From positions 1-48,789 of the IMG/VR virus record IMGVR_UViG_3300046009_006755: a stretch of DNA of 48,789 nucleotides; one strand, given 5' to 3'. This DNA is from a virus. Made by a program: the position numbers and the translations under genes. Below, piece after piece: positions 22,003 through 28,682 of this stretch. Position 1 is the stretch's first letter; every line of letters starts with the position of its first letter. The notes beneath the pieces were generated by a model. The model made no database searches, was not told the DNA's origin, and saw nothing but the letters and a program-made list of their open reading frames with translations.

Positions 22003-22542
22003 CTACGCTCCGAAAACAGAAGACACGGCAGATGCGATGAACGGCACGATCCACAGGAACGGGATGTCGTCATCGGGCACGCTCGCCATCACCGCCCGCC
22101 TGGTCGCAGCCGTCGGGCTCGCCGCTCGTGCCGCCTTCGGCGTGGCGACCGCCGGCACGTACTTCTTCACGACCGCCGAGACCTTGCCGGCCTTGCTGGT
22201 GTAGTGCGTGATCTCGACCGTCACCTTCTGGCCCACGAGCTCGTCGGGCACGAGGTCGAGAGCGTCACCCGCGGGCACGATCGCGAGGGCGGCGGCGAAC
22301 TGCCGAGCCCGCCACGCGAGGTGCTGCGGCAGATCGTCGAACACGAACTTGTGCCCGCCGTCGGTGCCCAGGCGGAGCTTGAGGCAGAGCCCCTCCGGGT
22401 TCTCGTCGCTCTGCTTGTACGCGTTCGGGCCTTCCTCGGCATGAACGATCGTCAGCACGTGCGTTCCCGGCGGCACGAGCGGACGGTCGACCGTCTCGAC
22501 CGGGGCGGGGGCTTTGTCATCCTGAGTCATATCGAATCTCAT
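22003..22542 (-). CDS. ssDNA-binding candidate with DDDIPF tip
   Basis: A 179-residue protein: beta-rich body (PPGTHVLTIVHAEEGPN, LCLKLRLGTDGGHKFVFDDLP, VGQKVTVEITHYTSKAGK) typical of DUF669-like phage proteins next to RecA-like ATPases, then a flexible Ala-rich linker and VPDDDIPFLWIVPFIASAVSS. DDDIPF is the peptide tip that bacterial SSB uses to recruit partners, but here a hydrophobic stretch follows it instead of the C-terminus. AGGAG precedes the ATG at 22542. Single-strand DNA binding is inferred. Confidence 0.65.
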   Translation of the reverse strand: MRFDMTQDDKAPAPVETVDRPLVPPGTHVLTIVHAEEGPNAYKQSDENPEGLCLKLRLGTDGGHKFVFDDLPQHLAWRARQFAAALAIVPAGDALDLVPDELVGQKVTVEITHYTSKAGKVSAVVKKYVPAVATPKAARAASPTAATRRAVMASVPDDDIPFLWIVPFIASAVSSVFGA

Positions 22543-22570
22543 GGGTCTTTCTCCTGGGGGTGTGGTGGGT

Positions 22571-23476
22571 CTACTTGTCGGACACTGCCGCCGGCTCGAT
22601 ATCGTCGTGCCTGGCGTTGACTTCGTCGGTGAGTGCCGACCATTCGTCGCCGGTGATCTTGTCCTCCGAGACAAGGGCATCGAGGCGGTCGGTGATCGCG
22701 CCCAACTTCTTCACGGTGGTCGCCGCCGCGATCGTGGAGCGGATCGTCTCGACGAGCGGCGATGCCGTAGGCGTCGGCTCGATCGCAGTTCCGCCGGCCA
22801 GCCAATCGGCGAACGCCTTGCCCGTCTCGACCGTGATGGGCTTCGGGTCTGCAGAGAAGATCCCCGTGCGATCCTTGGACGCGACGGCAAAGTGCCCGTC
22901 GTGCACGATGTCGAGACACGTCGTGAACTCGTATTCCGCACCGTCCCTCGACTCCAAACGCATCCCGAGCTTCACGACCTTCTTCCGGCCGCCATCGTCG
23001 ATCTGCGCCGTCTCGGTCTTGGATCGCCCGGTGGCGATGATGTGGGCCGAACTCCGCAGCATCCGGTCGATGAACGAGCGGTGACGCGGCGTCAGTTCGC
23101 TCCAGGCACTCCACGTGTTGCCCTTGAACTTCGCTCGGGCGATTTCATCCACGAGCTCGAGGCAGCCGCCCTTGCCGTTCCACTCGTGAGAGATCGAGTC
23201 GATGATGATGCAGTCGGCCCCGGCGGCCTCCGCTGCGTCGATCGCCTCGATGTACGCTTCAGGAGTGAACGGCGGCGCGAGGTCGATCACGTCGAAGTCG
23301 TGCAGCCGATCGTAGAGATCGCTCGAACCCTGTTCGGTGTCGATAACGATCGTCCGCTTGGAGCCGAGCCCTTTCGCCACCAGCAGCCCGCCGTAGGTCT
23401 TGCCGCTGCCGCTCGGCCCGGTGAGTAGAAGCCGTAGTTTCGTGGCACTGCGGCGGGCCTTTCTGATCTGGATCAT
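22571..23476 (-). CDS. RecA-fold ATPase, Sak4-like recombination protein
   Basis: A 301-residue P-loop protein: Walker A LLTGPSGSGKTYGG near the N-terminus, TIVIDTEQGSSDLY, Walker B ADCIIIDSISHEWNG and HIIATGRSKTET, the pattern of AAA_24/Sak4 phage ATPases that promote single-strand annealing or exchange together with an SSB-like partner. The C-terminal about 80 residues are a helical extension. AAAGGA precedes the ATG. It is 28 bases upstream of the SSB-like gene, the usual neighbour. ATPase call is firm; the recombination role rests on family and context. Confidence 0.85.
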   Translation of the reverse strand: MIQIRKARRSATKLRLLLTGPSGSGKTYGGLLVAKGLGSKRTIVIDTEQGSSDLYDRLHDFDVIDLAPPFTPEAYIEAIDAAEAAGADCIIIDSISHEWNGKGGCLELVDEIARAKFKGNTWSAWSELTPRHRSFIDRMLRSSAHIIATGRSKTETAQIDDGGRKKVVKLGMRLESRDGAEYEFTTCLDIVHDGHFAVASKDRTGIFSADPKPITVETGKAFADWLAGGTAIEPTPTASPLVETIRSTIAAATTVKKLGAITDRLDALVSEDKITGDEWSALTDEVNARHDDIEPAAVSDK

Positions 23477-23584
23477 GTTCCGTTTCCTTTCGGTTCTGTC
23501 GTTCTGAAAAAGCCGCTTTGCCCTCCTGGCTCCACGGCACGATGCATCCCTGCGTTCGGCGTCTCCGACGCCTCTCCTGTTGGT

Positions 23585-23869
23585 CTAGAAGGGCCGGAAT
23601 GAGTCGATGTGGGCCGCGATCACTTCCTGCCCGCCGCCGATTAGGTGGCATCGCACGAGGTAGAAGTCGCCGTCTTGGGCCTCGATCACGTAGCCGCGGC
23701 GGGGCTCGCCGAGTTCGTCGGTGAACTCCACGTAATCGCCGACCGCGTGGGTGTCGTGGAGGCGACCGGCACGCATGGTGGTCGTGGGCGGCGTCAGCGG
23801 GCGGCCGTAGGTTTCATTCATCGCCGCGGCGGCGGCGGCGTACTCGGCGGCGTGGGGATCGCAGATCAT
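23585..23869 (-). CDS. Hypothetical early protein with beta-barrel-like segment
   Basis: A 94-residue protein. The N-terminal part is Ala-rich (EYAAAAAAMNETYG); the rest reads as small beta strands (VGDYVEFTDELGEPRRGYVIEAQDGDFYLVRCHL), suggestive of an SH3/KOW-like fold. AGGAG lies before the ATG. It is the first gene downstream of the promoter at 23922-23949 and heads the recombination-replication operon. No catalytic motif; an adaptor or regulator is possible. Confidence 0.65.
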   Translation of the reverse strand: MICDPHAAEYAAAAAAMNETYGRPLTPPTTTMRAGRLHDTHAVGDYVEFTDELGEPRRGYVIEAQDGDFYLVRCHLIGGGQEVIAAHIDSFRPF

Positions 23870-23921
23870 CGGGGGGCTCCTTTTTGGGTAGGGGACAAAA
23901 GTTCAGGTAGTGTGGGACGGG

Positions 23922-23949
23922 AATGTATCGAGCGTTCAAATCGTGTCAA
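23922..23949 (-). promoter_or_regulatory. Strong sigma70-like early promoter
   Basis: Minus strand: TTGACA, 16-base spacer (contains TTTGAACG), TACATT. The predicted start near 23915 gives a leader of about 45 bases to the ATG at 23869. It is one of the closest matches to the sigma70 consensus in the window and would drive the recombination and replication genes. Confidence 0.65.
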
Positions 23950-24010
23950 GCAGCCGCGGCAGAAATCCGTCGGGGCTTTGATTTACGGCGGTTTCGTTTC
24001 TCGATTCGTT

Positions 24011-24025
24011 AGATCGTTGCATATG
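24011..24025 (-). promoter_or_regulatory. Operator-like repeat, copy 1
   Basis: The 15-mer AGATCGTTGCATATG (plus strand) recurs exactly at 24863-24877. Here it spans the expected transcription start just downstream of the promoter at 24024-24052. A second ATATGCA lies 22 bases away, next to that promoter's -35 box. Confidence 0.6.
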
Positions 24026-24052
24026 TATACGGCGGTCTGTGCATATCGTCAA
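24024..24052 (-). promoter_or_regulatory. Strong sigma70-like promoter with adjoining operator
   Basis: Minus strand: TTGACG, 17-base spacer, TATACA. The -35 box overlaps the end of the tiny gene at 24049-24192. The downstream side merges with operator copy 1. It would feed transcription into 23869 and onward. Confidence 0.65.
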
Positions 24053-24192
24053 GCAAGAATCTGGCTCACGATGCGGATACTCCAGTCGATCCCGGCTGCG
24101 ATGTTCTGCGCCAGATCCGAGTCGGTGCCGAGCTCCTGTCCAAGCCGCACCCAGAGAAGCGTTTCGAGCAGGCGGTTCCATGTGCGTTTCAT
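24049..24192 (-). CDS. Tiny early protein (47 residues)
   Basis: Reads MKRTWNRLLETLLWVRLGQE, then LGTDSDLAQNIAAGIDWSIR to the end IVSQILA: a single amphipathic, partly hydrophobic helix pair. Its ATG overlaps the stop of the upstream 55-residue gene (GAATGAAAC), so it is translationally coupled. The gene's end coincides with the -35 box of the promoter at 24024-24052. Family unknown; it is probably an inhibitor or regulator-sized early gene. Confidence 0.55.
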   Translation of the reverse strand: MKRTWNRLLETLLWVRLGQELGTDSDLAQNIAAGIDWSIRIVSQILA

Positions 24193-24356
24193 TCGGCGGC
24201 CTCCATAGCGCGAAGGGTGTCGCGGGCTTCATCCTTCGTGTCGCACACGGCGACGATCTCGGTCGTGCCTGCGGCAGCGTCGCGGGCCTCGATCTCCCAC
24301 CAGCGGAAGCCGGGGGTGCGGGGGTCTTTGATCGTGATGATGCGGTAGGTGGTCAT
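24189..24356 (-). CDS. Small early protein (55 residues)
   Basis: Reads MTTYRIITIKDPRTPGFRWW, then EIEARDAAAGTTEIVAVCDT, ending KDEARDTLRAMEAAE. A beta-beta-helix layout is suggested. AAAGGA lies 6 bases before the ATG. It precedes the 47-residue gene with a 4-base overlap. No family recognised; it belongs to the first early transcript from the promoter at 24852-24880. Confidence 0.6.
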   Translation of the reverse strand: MTTYRIITIKDPRTPGFRWWEIEARDAAAGTTEIVAVCDTKDEARDTLRAMEAAE

Positions 24357-24412
24357 GGGTTTCCTTTGGGGTCGTGCCCGCCGGCCATGGTGCCGGCGGG
24401 TGAGGAAGTTGA

Positions 24413-24799
24413 TCAGCCAGCGAGCACCGGCATTGCGATTTCAGCGTCGGGGGTGCCAGTTCCACTGCCGCTCCAAACGTGCACAACGCCGCGAGCGATA
24501 TTGAACGGGTAGCCGTAAATCGTCGCCCGGCGAATTTCGTGGTAGCCACCGCCAGCAGCTACCACCGAACGAATCCTGTCGATGTGCTTCGCAAACCGCG
24601 ACAGGTACTTCACGTCGGTCGCAGTGCCGCGATCACCACGAACCTTGCTTGCGCAGATAACGCCCCAGCACTGAACGTCGCCAGCGTGATTTCCGTCGCA
24701 ATCGACCGGCATGACGTAGACGCGACGCTTGGGGCAGTTGGCACCGCAGTGCTCGCACTTGCCTTCTTCAGCCATCCCCACGACCTTGAAGCCACTCAT
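24413..24799 (-). CDS. Zinc-ribbon early protein
   Basis: A 128-residue protein starting MSGFKVVGMAEEGKCEHCGANCPKRRVYVMP. The CEHCGANC segment with DVQCWGVICASKV looks like a zinc-binding ribbon followed by an alpha/beta domain (RFAKHIDRIRSVVAAGGGYHEIRR, IYGYPFNIARGVVHVW). GGGAG precedes the ATG at 24799; the frame is open further upstream but through a promoter. Function unknown; nucleic-acid or protein binding is likely. Confidence 0.65.
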   Translation of the reverse strand: MSGFKVVGMAEEGKCEHCGANCPKRRVYVMPVDCDGNHAGDVQCWGVICASKVRGDRGTATDVKYLSRFAKHIDRIRSVVAAGGGYHEIRRATIYGYPFNIARGVVHVWSGSGTGTPDAEIAMPVLAG

Positions 24800-24851
24800 C
24801 GTTTCGTCTCCCTTGCTTGCGGCTGCGAGTCTCAATCGCTCGCATGCCCCA

Positions 24852-24880
24852 ATCATATCGGCAGATCGTTGCATATGCAA
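24852..24880 (-). promoter_or_regulatory. Early promoter overlapping operator copy 2
   Basis: Minus strand: TTGCAT, 17-base spacer, TATGAT. The -35 box lies inside the perfect palindrome TTGCATATGCAA (24869-24880). The 15-mer shared with 24011-24025 occupies the spacer at 24863-24877, so a protein bound there would block RNA polymerase. The leader to ATG 24799 is about 45 bases. Confidence 0.65.
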
Positions 24881-24921
24881 TAGGGGGAAATGCCGGGGAA
24901 AACTCGTTTTCTTGAAAATTC

Positions 24922-25257
24922 CTACCGCCGGCTGGGCTTCGTTGCCGCCTTGGCAGACTTTGCCGCGCGGCGTTTCGGCTTCTTCGCCGTCTCAGAGTCG
25001 CCCTGCCCTCCGCGATCGCGTCCGCGGGGGAAGCCGACGCCTGGAGCTCGAGACGCCTCTTCCTGCAGGAACGCCTCTACGCTCTTCCGCTGGATCATCC
25101 AGCCGTGCCCGGGGATCAGGGTGCCGGCCAGCCGCTTCCCCTCGGGCCGGGGCTTGTCCTCGTCGTAGGCCAGGCGGCAAACGGTGCTCGGGGCGCGAGC
25201 GCCGATTGCGTCCATCACCTGCCGAACCGTCATGTATCCCGCGAACGGGCTCACCAT
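24922..25257 (-). CDS. Helix-turn-helix DNA-binding protein with basic tail (excisionase- or repressor-like)
   Basis: A 111-residue protein. GYMTVRQVMDAIGARAPSTVCRLAYDEDKPRPEG is a MerR/excisionase-type helix-turn-helix; GWMIQRKSVEAFLQEE continues the winged part. The C-terminus is strongly basic and lysine-alanine rich (KKPKRRAAKSAKAATKPSRR), like histone H1 tails. It is divergent from the integrase, as expected for an excisionase or lysogeny regulator. Start 25257 has GGAGG 9 bases upstream; ATG 25266 would be leaderless from the promoter at 25274-25301. It is a candidate ligand for the operator-like repeats. Confidence 0.75.
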   Translation of the reverse strand: MVSPFAGYMTVRQVMDAIGARAPSTVCRLAYDEDKPRPEGKRLAGTLIPGHGWMIQRKSVEAFLQEEASRAPGVGFPRGRDRGGQGDSETAKKPKRRAAKSAKAATKPSRR

Positions 25258-25273
25258 TGCGATCATCCCTCCA

Positions 25274-25301
25274 ATCGTATCGTGCAACCATTGCAAATCA
25301 A
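25274..25301 (-). promoter_or_regulatory. Promoter of helix-turn-helix gene
   Basis: Minus strand: TTGATT, 16-base spacer, TACGAT, then TGGAGGG and ATG. The spacer has TTGCACGAT, related to the TGCAACGATC part of the operator repeat. Initiation about 7 bases past the -10 would fall near ATG 25266. Confidence 0.5.
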
Positions 25302-25395
25302 ACCGTCCGAGCCATTTGCCCCCGGCTCCCGACCCTCCATAGGATCGGCTGCCGGGGTCAATGTTCGAGTGGAGGCGGCGGGAGTCGCCGTTTTG

Positions 25396-25401
25396 TATAC
25401 T
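25396..25401 (+). promoter_or_regulatory. -10 box upstream of integrase
   Basis: TATACT on the plus strand, 36 bases before the chosen integrase start. No recognisable -35 box lies 16-18 bases upstream (the region is AGGCGG with a small CGGCG/CGCCG stem), so the promoter may need an activator. The 25302-25418 gap also holds a CCTCCA/TGGAGG inverted pair but nothing else identifiable. Confidence 0.45.
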
Positions 25402-25436
25402 AATGAACACCTACACACATGAGGGGCACGAATCCG

Positions 25437-26342
25437 ATGACTTTGCGGGAACTGTTCGAGAGGTACGCCACCCTTCGTAACCTCGACGCCAAGACGATTT
25501 CGCTCTACGGTCAACTCGCCGACCGCGTGGAGCGGTTCCTCGGCCGTGAAGCCACGGTCGCCGACCTCGACGATCTCGTGATCAGCCGGTATCTCCGGTG
25601 GCGAGCCCAGACGCCGGGGTGGAAGGGGAAGATTCCAAGCGCCGCAAGTGTCCAGAAGGATCGCGTGATGCTCCAAGCGGCGTGGAATCTTGCCGCCCGC
25701 AAGAGGTGGGCGAGCGAGTTCCCTGAACTGCCACGCATCAAGGTGCCGAAGAGGCTGCCGGCCGGCCGGGCGTACACGGTCGAGGATGTGACAAAACTCG
25801 TGGTGCGAGCCAAACGCCGACAAGGGCACACCGGCGGCAAGCCTTCGGCGTGGTGGTGGTCGACGGTGGTCTACGCCGCCTACTGCACAGGCGAAAGATT
25901 CACGGCTCTCACGTCGCTCCGCTGGGCGCAGGTGGATCTCGTGCGGCTGAAGGTTGTTTTCCTTGGTGAAACCCGCAAAGGGCACACCCGCGACATTGAG
26001 CGAGACATCACGCCCGAACTCGCGAGGATGCTCGCCACTCAGGAAGGCCCGCCCGATGCCCTGGTGTGGCCTTGGGATCGCAAGAGCCGGTCCCAGTGGA
26101 GCAGCCTCAAGCTCCTCTGTAGGCTCGCTGGCGTGCGGTACAGGGGCTTCCACGGGTTCCGCCGTACTGCCGCCTCCTACGCAGCCCTGGCCGGCGGCAA
26201 GGCCGCTGCGACAGCCCTGCTCGATCATGCAGATCCAGCCCTCCAGCGGGTCTACGTGGATACCGACATCTGCCCGGAGGAGCGGGCCGTGCTGCCGCCG
26301 CTTGATCTCGCCGAGAAGCCGCCTGAGAAGCCAGCGGCATAG
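25437..26342 (+). CDS. int: Tyrosine-family site-specific integrase
   Basis: About 301 residues. An N-terminal SAM-like core-binding domain (TLRELFERYATLRNLDAKTISLYGQLADRV) is followed by the catalytic domain: Arg I in YCTGERFTALTSLRW, a lysine-bearing turn in GETRKGHTRDI, HGFRR (His-x-x-Arg II), LLDHAD (second His) and the nucleophile candidate in LQRVYVD. It joins phage and host attachment sites by a covalent DNA-tyrosine intermediate. The start at 25437 is preferred because GAGGGG lies about 10 bases upstream; ATG 25419 is the alternative. It is the only plus-strand gene and converges on the late genes. The phage is therefore probably temperate. Confidence 0.9.
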   Translation: MTLRELFERYATLRNLDAKTISLYGQLADRVERFLGREATVADLDDLVISRYLRWRAQTPGWKGKIPSAASVQKDRVMLQAAWNLAARKRWASEFPELPRIKVPKRLPAGRAYTVEDVTKLVVRAKRRQGHTGGKPSAWWWSTVVYAAYCTGERFTALTSLRWAQVDLVRLKVVFLGETRKGHTRDIERDITPELARMLATQEGPPDALVWPWDRKSRSQWSSLKLLCRLAGVRYRGFHGFRRTAASYAALAGGKAAATALLDHADPALQRVYVDTDICPEERAVLPPLDLAEKPPEKPAA

Positions 26343-26354
26343 ACGGCAAGCGGC

Positions 26355-26396
26355 GAGCGGCGGCTCGGGGAAAGGGATAAAACCCGGCCGCCGCTC
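26355..26396. terminator. Bidirectional terminator-like hairpin
   Basis: Perfect 10-bp inverted repeat GAGCGGCGGC (26355-26364) and GCCGCCGCTC (26387-26396) with a 22-base loop region containing GGGATAAAACCC. It lies between the convergent integrase and late-operon ends, so it could stop both transcripts. T-tracts are absent, so efficiency is unclear. Confidence 0.55.
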
Positions 26397-26602
26397 TAGC
26401 CGCCGCCCGGCTCCGGTTGAATGATGTTCTCCCTCGCCGCGATGATCGCGAGCAGCCGCTCCCGCTCCTCGAGGAGCCGCCCGATCATGCGGGCCGCCGT
26501 GCCATTGGTCGCGGTCCAACTATTACTCGGCCCGTAGCGTCCGACGAACAGCCACGCCTCCTGGGCCTCGTCTTCGGAGTATGGAATCCGCTGGTCAGCC
26601 AT
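26396..26602 (-). CDS. Small hypothetical protein
   Basis: A 68-residue protein (MADQRIPYSEDEAQEAWLFV, ending IIQPEPGGG) with a charged C-terminal helix (MIGRLLEERERLLAIIAAREN) of coiled-coil character. AGGAGCGTG stands directly before ATG 26602, and a GTG one codon upstream is an alternative. Last gene of the late transcript, 8-base overlap with the DUF1599 gene. No family recognised. Confidence 0.6.
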   Translation of the reverse strand: MADQRIPYSEDEAQEAWLFVGRYGPSNSWTATNGTAARMIGRLLEERERLLAIIAARENIIQPEPGGG

Positions 26603-27077
26603 CACGCTCCTCGCGATGAAGCAGGAGGGCGAGCAGCGAATAACTCGCGAGGTCGAAGAGATTGTCTTCGAGGCTCTCGTTTTCCAGCCGCCCCGTCGCG
26701 TTGTACGCGGCGAGCCGCGTTACCTTGTCGCTCAATCGAACCATCGCACCTTTCCACGACGGGATGCCCACGAACCGCGCCCCGTTGCGAATGTTGGCGA
26801 GCGGATCTTCGCCGCTCGGGCACCCGTAGTCGCGGCTCTTGCGGCGGTGCATCTCTTTGAGCGCGTCGCACAGATCGAAGAACTGCTGCGAGGTGGGATG
26901 CACATCGCTCGATGCGAGCAGCGAATCCCCGATCAGCGGCGGCGGCGAGTCCTCATCCTGCGGATCGTACCACTGATCCGCCGATCGGCCCGCGGCGACG
27001 GCGGCGATCCTCGTCCCGACGGCTTGGCGGAGGGCGGCGTTTGCTTCCTGAAATGTGGTCCCGGTTGCGGTGGTCAT
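26595..27077 (-). CDS. DUF1599/Nmad1-like (MazG-type helical) protein
   Basis: A 160-residue protein whose C-terminal 95 residues match the DUF1599 pattern: EMHRRKSRDYGCPSGEDPLANI, then WKGAMVRLSDKVTRL and ENESLEDNLFDLASYSLLALL. The family (also named nucleotide-modification-associated domain 1) has the all-alpha MazG-like fold with acidic metal-binding residues and is common in phages, often near nucleotide enzymes. A nucleotide-hydrolysing or DNA-modification role is family inference. Starts 4 bases into the phosphoesterase stop. Confidence 0.8.
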   Translation of the reverse strand: MTTATGTTFQEANAALRQAVGTRIAAVAAGRSADQWYDPQDEDSPPPLIGDSLLASSDVHPTSQQFFDLCDALKEMHRRKSRDYGCPSGEDPLANIRNGARFVGIPSWKGAMVRLSDKVTRLAAYNATGRLENESLEDNLFDLASYSLLALLLHREERDG

Positions 27078-28153
27078 TTGTTTTCCTTTCTCAAGTCTCG
27101 GTCACAGAACAACGGATACGCTCGCGTCACTTCCTGCCTGCCGTGATCGACGATCGCCATTCCTTGACACGGCCGCTCTGGAGAGGCGACGCGTTCAGCG
27201 TATGGGCTGTGTCCAATTACGCTGCCGTTCGCGATGTATCGCGCTCCGCGAAGCCAGCCCCAGGAGTGGTAGTGACCGAATATGGTGAGATCGGCCCGCC
27301 GCCCGGCATCCCACCTCGCGATCGCCTTGCTTGCCGGCAGCGCGAGACCGTAGACGCCACCAGCAAAGCGAATTGAGTGACCGTGGGTCGTGCGAACGAG
27401 GAACCCGTCGAGGTCAACGTAGCCGAGATGCCCTTCGGCGATCTGCCACCGGACGTTCTTGTTCCGCTCCTCGCGCGCGAGCGTGAAATACATCAGTTGC
27501 TCCCACGAGTGGTCGAGCTCGGTGGCGATCCGATTCTTCTCGGTGCTCCGCCCGTGGTTGCCGGCGTTCGTGCAGACGATCACCTCGCCCGCCTGGGCGG
27601 AGATCGCGTCGATCAATCGCCGCAGCCGCTCGGCAATCCACCGCGTCGCGTTCATCGGCGAGAGTTGAGCGACCTCGGCACAGTCGGGGTGGATATGCCC
27701 GGTAATGAAGTCGCCGCCAAGCCAGATCAGCACGCGGCGAACGTCGGCCTGGTTGCGCTCGTGCTCCAGGCAGTCGAGGAACCGCTGTTCGAGTTCCTGT
27801 ATCCGCTGCTCACAGACGGCGAGCGAGTAGTCGTTCTCGCCGTTGACCGTCTCGGGCAGCACGCGCTCTTCGGCGTGAACGTCCGAGAGCATAAGGATCG
27901 CCGTCGCGGCGTGCCGCTTCCCCTTGACAGTTTTGGTCAAGGGCTTCGCCGGCGTCGGCTTGATGCCCTGAAGCGACACGAGTGCGTCAGCCCGCTCGCG
28001 TTCGCGGTCGATCTGCTCCAGAGCCGCTTTATACCTGTTTCGGTATGAGGCGATCTCCGCACGCAGCCGCGCGAGTTCGGCGTCGGCGGCAAGTTGCGAG
28101 GCGGCGTCGAGGCGTTCCTCGACGGCTGCGGCTAGAGTTTTTCGTTGAGCCAT
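27074..28153 (-). CDS. Calcineurin-like metallophosphoesterase
   Basis: A 359-residue protein. The first about 90 residues form a charged helix of coiled-coil type (ASQLAADAELARLRAEIASYRN...). The catalytic domain shows the five metal-binding motifs: MLSDVHAEE, WLGGDFITG, TNAGNHGR, RTTHGHS and FGHYHS. Such enzymes hydrolyse phosphomono- or diesters, including nucleic-acid ends. The start at 28153 overlaps the preceding gene by 22 bases. Location between late tail genes and the convergent integrase is unusual for a nuclease; a role in DNA ends or defence evasion is speculative. Confidence 0.86.
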   Translation of the reverse strand: MAQRKTLAAAVEERLDAASQLAADAELARLRAEIASYRNRYKAALEQIDRERERADALVSLQGIKPTPAKPLTKTVKGKRHAATAILMLSDVHAEERVLPETVNGENDYSLAVCEQRIQELEQRFLDCLEHERNQADVRRVLIWLGGDFITGHIHPDCAEVAQLSPMNATRWIAERLRRLIDAISAQAGEVIVCTNAGNHGRSTEKNRIATELDHSWEQLMYFTLAREERNKNVRWQIAEGHLGYVDLDGFLVRTTHGHSIRFAGGVYGLALPASKAIARWDAGRRADLTIFGHYHSWGWLRGARYIANGSVIGHSPYAERVASPERPCQGMAIVDHGRQEVTRAYPLFCDRDLRKENK

Positions 28154-28377
28154 CGGATCACGCTCTGGATGCTTGCGGTATGCCAGCCACGCTCTTGGGC
28201 CGCCTCGATGATCGCGGCGGCATACGCCCTCTTCTGGTGAGTGCTTGCGTCGAACGCCTGCCTCACCGCGTCGAGTTCGTCGCGAGCCTCTGGCGGCAAG
28301 CGGCTGAACCACGTCGAGAAACCTGGGCGGCGGTTTTTGGTGCGGGTCAGCACGTCATCGAGCAGCGTCTTCGCCAT
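28132..28377 (-). CDS. Small helical protein
   Basis: An 81-residue protein (MAKTLLDDVLTRTKNRRPGF) with a helix-turn-helix-like arrangement (RDELDAVRQAFDASTHQKRAYAAAIIEAAQERGWHTASIQSVIRWLNE). AAAGGAGGAGTG precedes the ATG. It may be a small DNA-binding protein. Its ATG overlaps the upstream stop (TGATG), and it overlaps the metallophosphoesterase start. Confidence 0.65.
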   Translation of the reverse strand: MAKTLLDDVLTRTKNRRPGFSTWFSRLPPEARDELDAVRQAFDASTHQKRAYAAAIIEAAQERGWHTASIQSVIRWLNEKL

Positions 28378-28646
28378 CACTCCTCCTTTCGTCGATACCT
28401 CAACGTCGAGTAGAGCAACCGCCGCAAGTCCCTCGCCCCGTTCGTGACGCTCTCCTCCGAGAGATCCGGGTAGAGGCAGTGCAACGCCTCGTGGAGTTCG
28501 ACTTCGAGCCGCCGCTGCGGCGGGAGCCGGTCGTGAATGAGCACCGTCCCGTTGTCGTTCGCCCAGCCGTCGGCCGAGCCACGCAGCCTGGTGTAGCACC
28601 AGTGCCAGACGCGACCGGCTAATCTGACGCGGTGGCGGATTCCCAC
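28377..28646 (-). CDS. HExxH small metalloprotein, putative peptidase-like
   Basis: An 89-residue protein with ELHEALHCLYPDLSEESVTNG: HEALH is a zinc HExxH motif and the following acidic helix could supply the third ligand. Proteins of this size with this motif are common in phages and their function is unclear; proteolysis (ImmA/IrrE-like) is possible. GTG start at 28646 with AAAGGG 9 bases before; no in-frame ATG is available. Shared transcript with the tail genes. Confidence 0.7.
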   Translation of the reverse strand: MGIRHRVRLAGRVWHWCYTRLRGSADGWANDNGTVLIHDRLPPQRRLEVELHEALHCLYPDLSEESVTNGARDLRRLLYSTLRYRRKEE

Positions 28647-28682
28647 GGGCGATCCCTTTCGCCCGTCAATGTGAAGGGGATG

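Noticed and set aside
23936-24232. A 98-codon minus-strand frame covering two promoters
   Set aside because: It overlaps the two better supported tiny genes in another frame and contains the promoter elements; no ribosome site at its start.
25302-25418. A possible attachment site or tRNA 3' fragment beside the integrase
   Set aside because: TTCGAGTGG and the CCTCCA/TGGAGG pair looked like a T-loop or att core, but no acceptor stem or CCA end can be paired. Without host junctions an att site cannot be supported.
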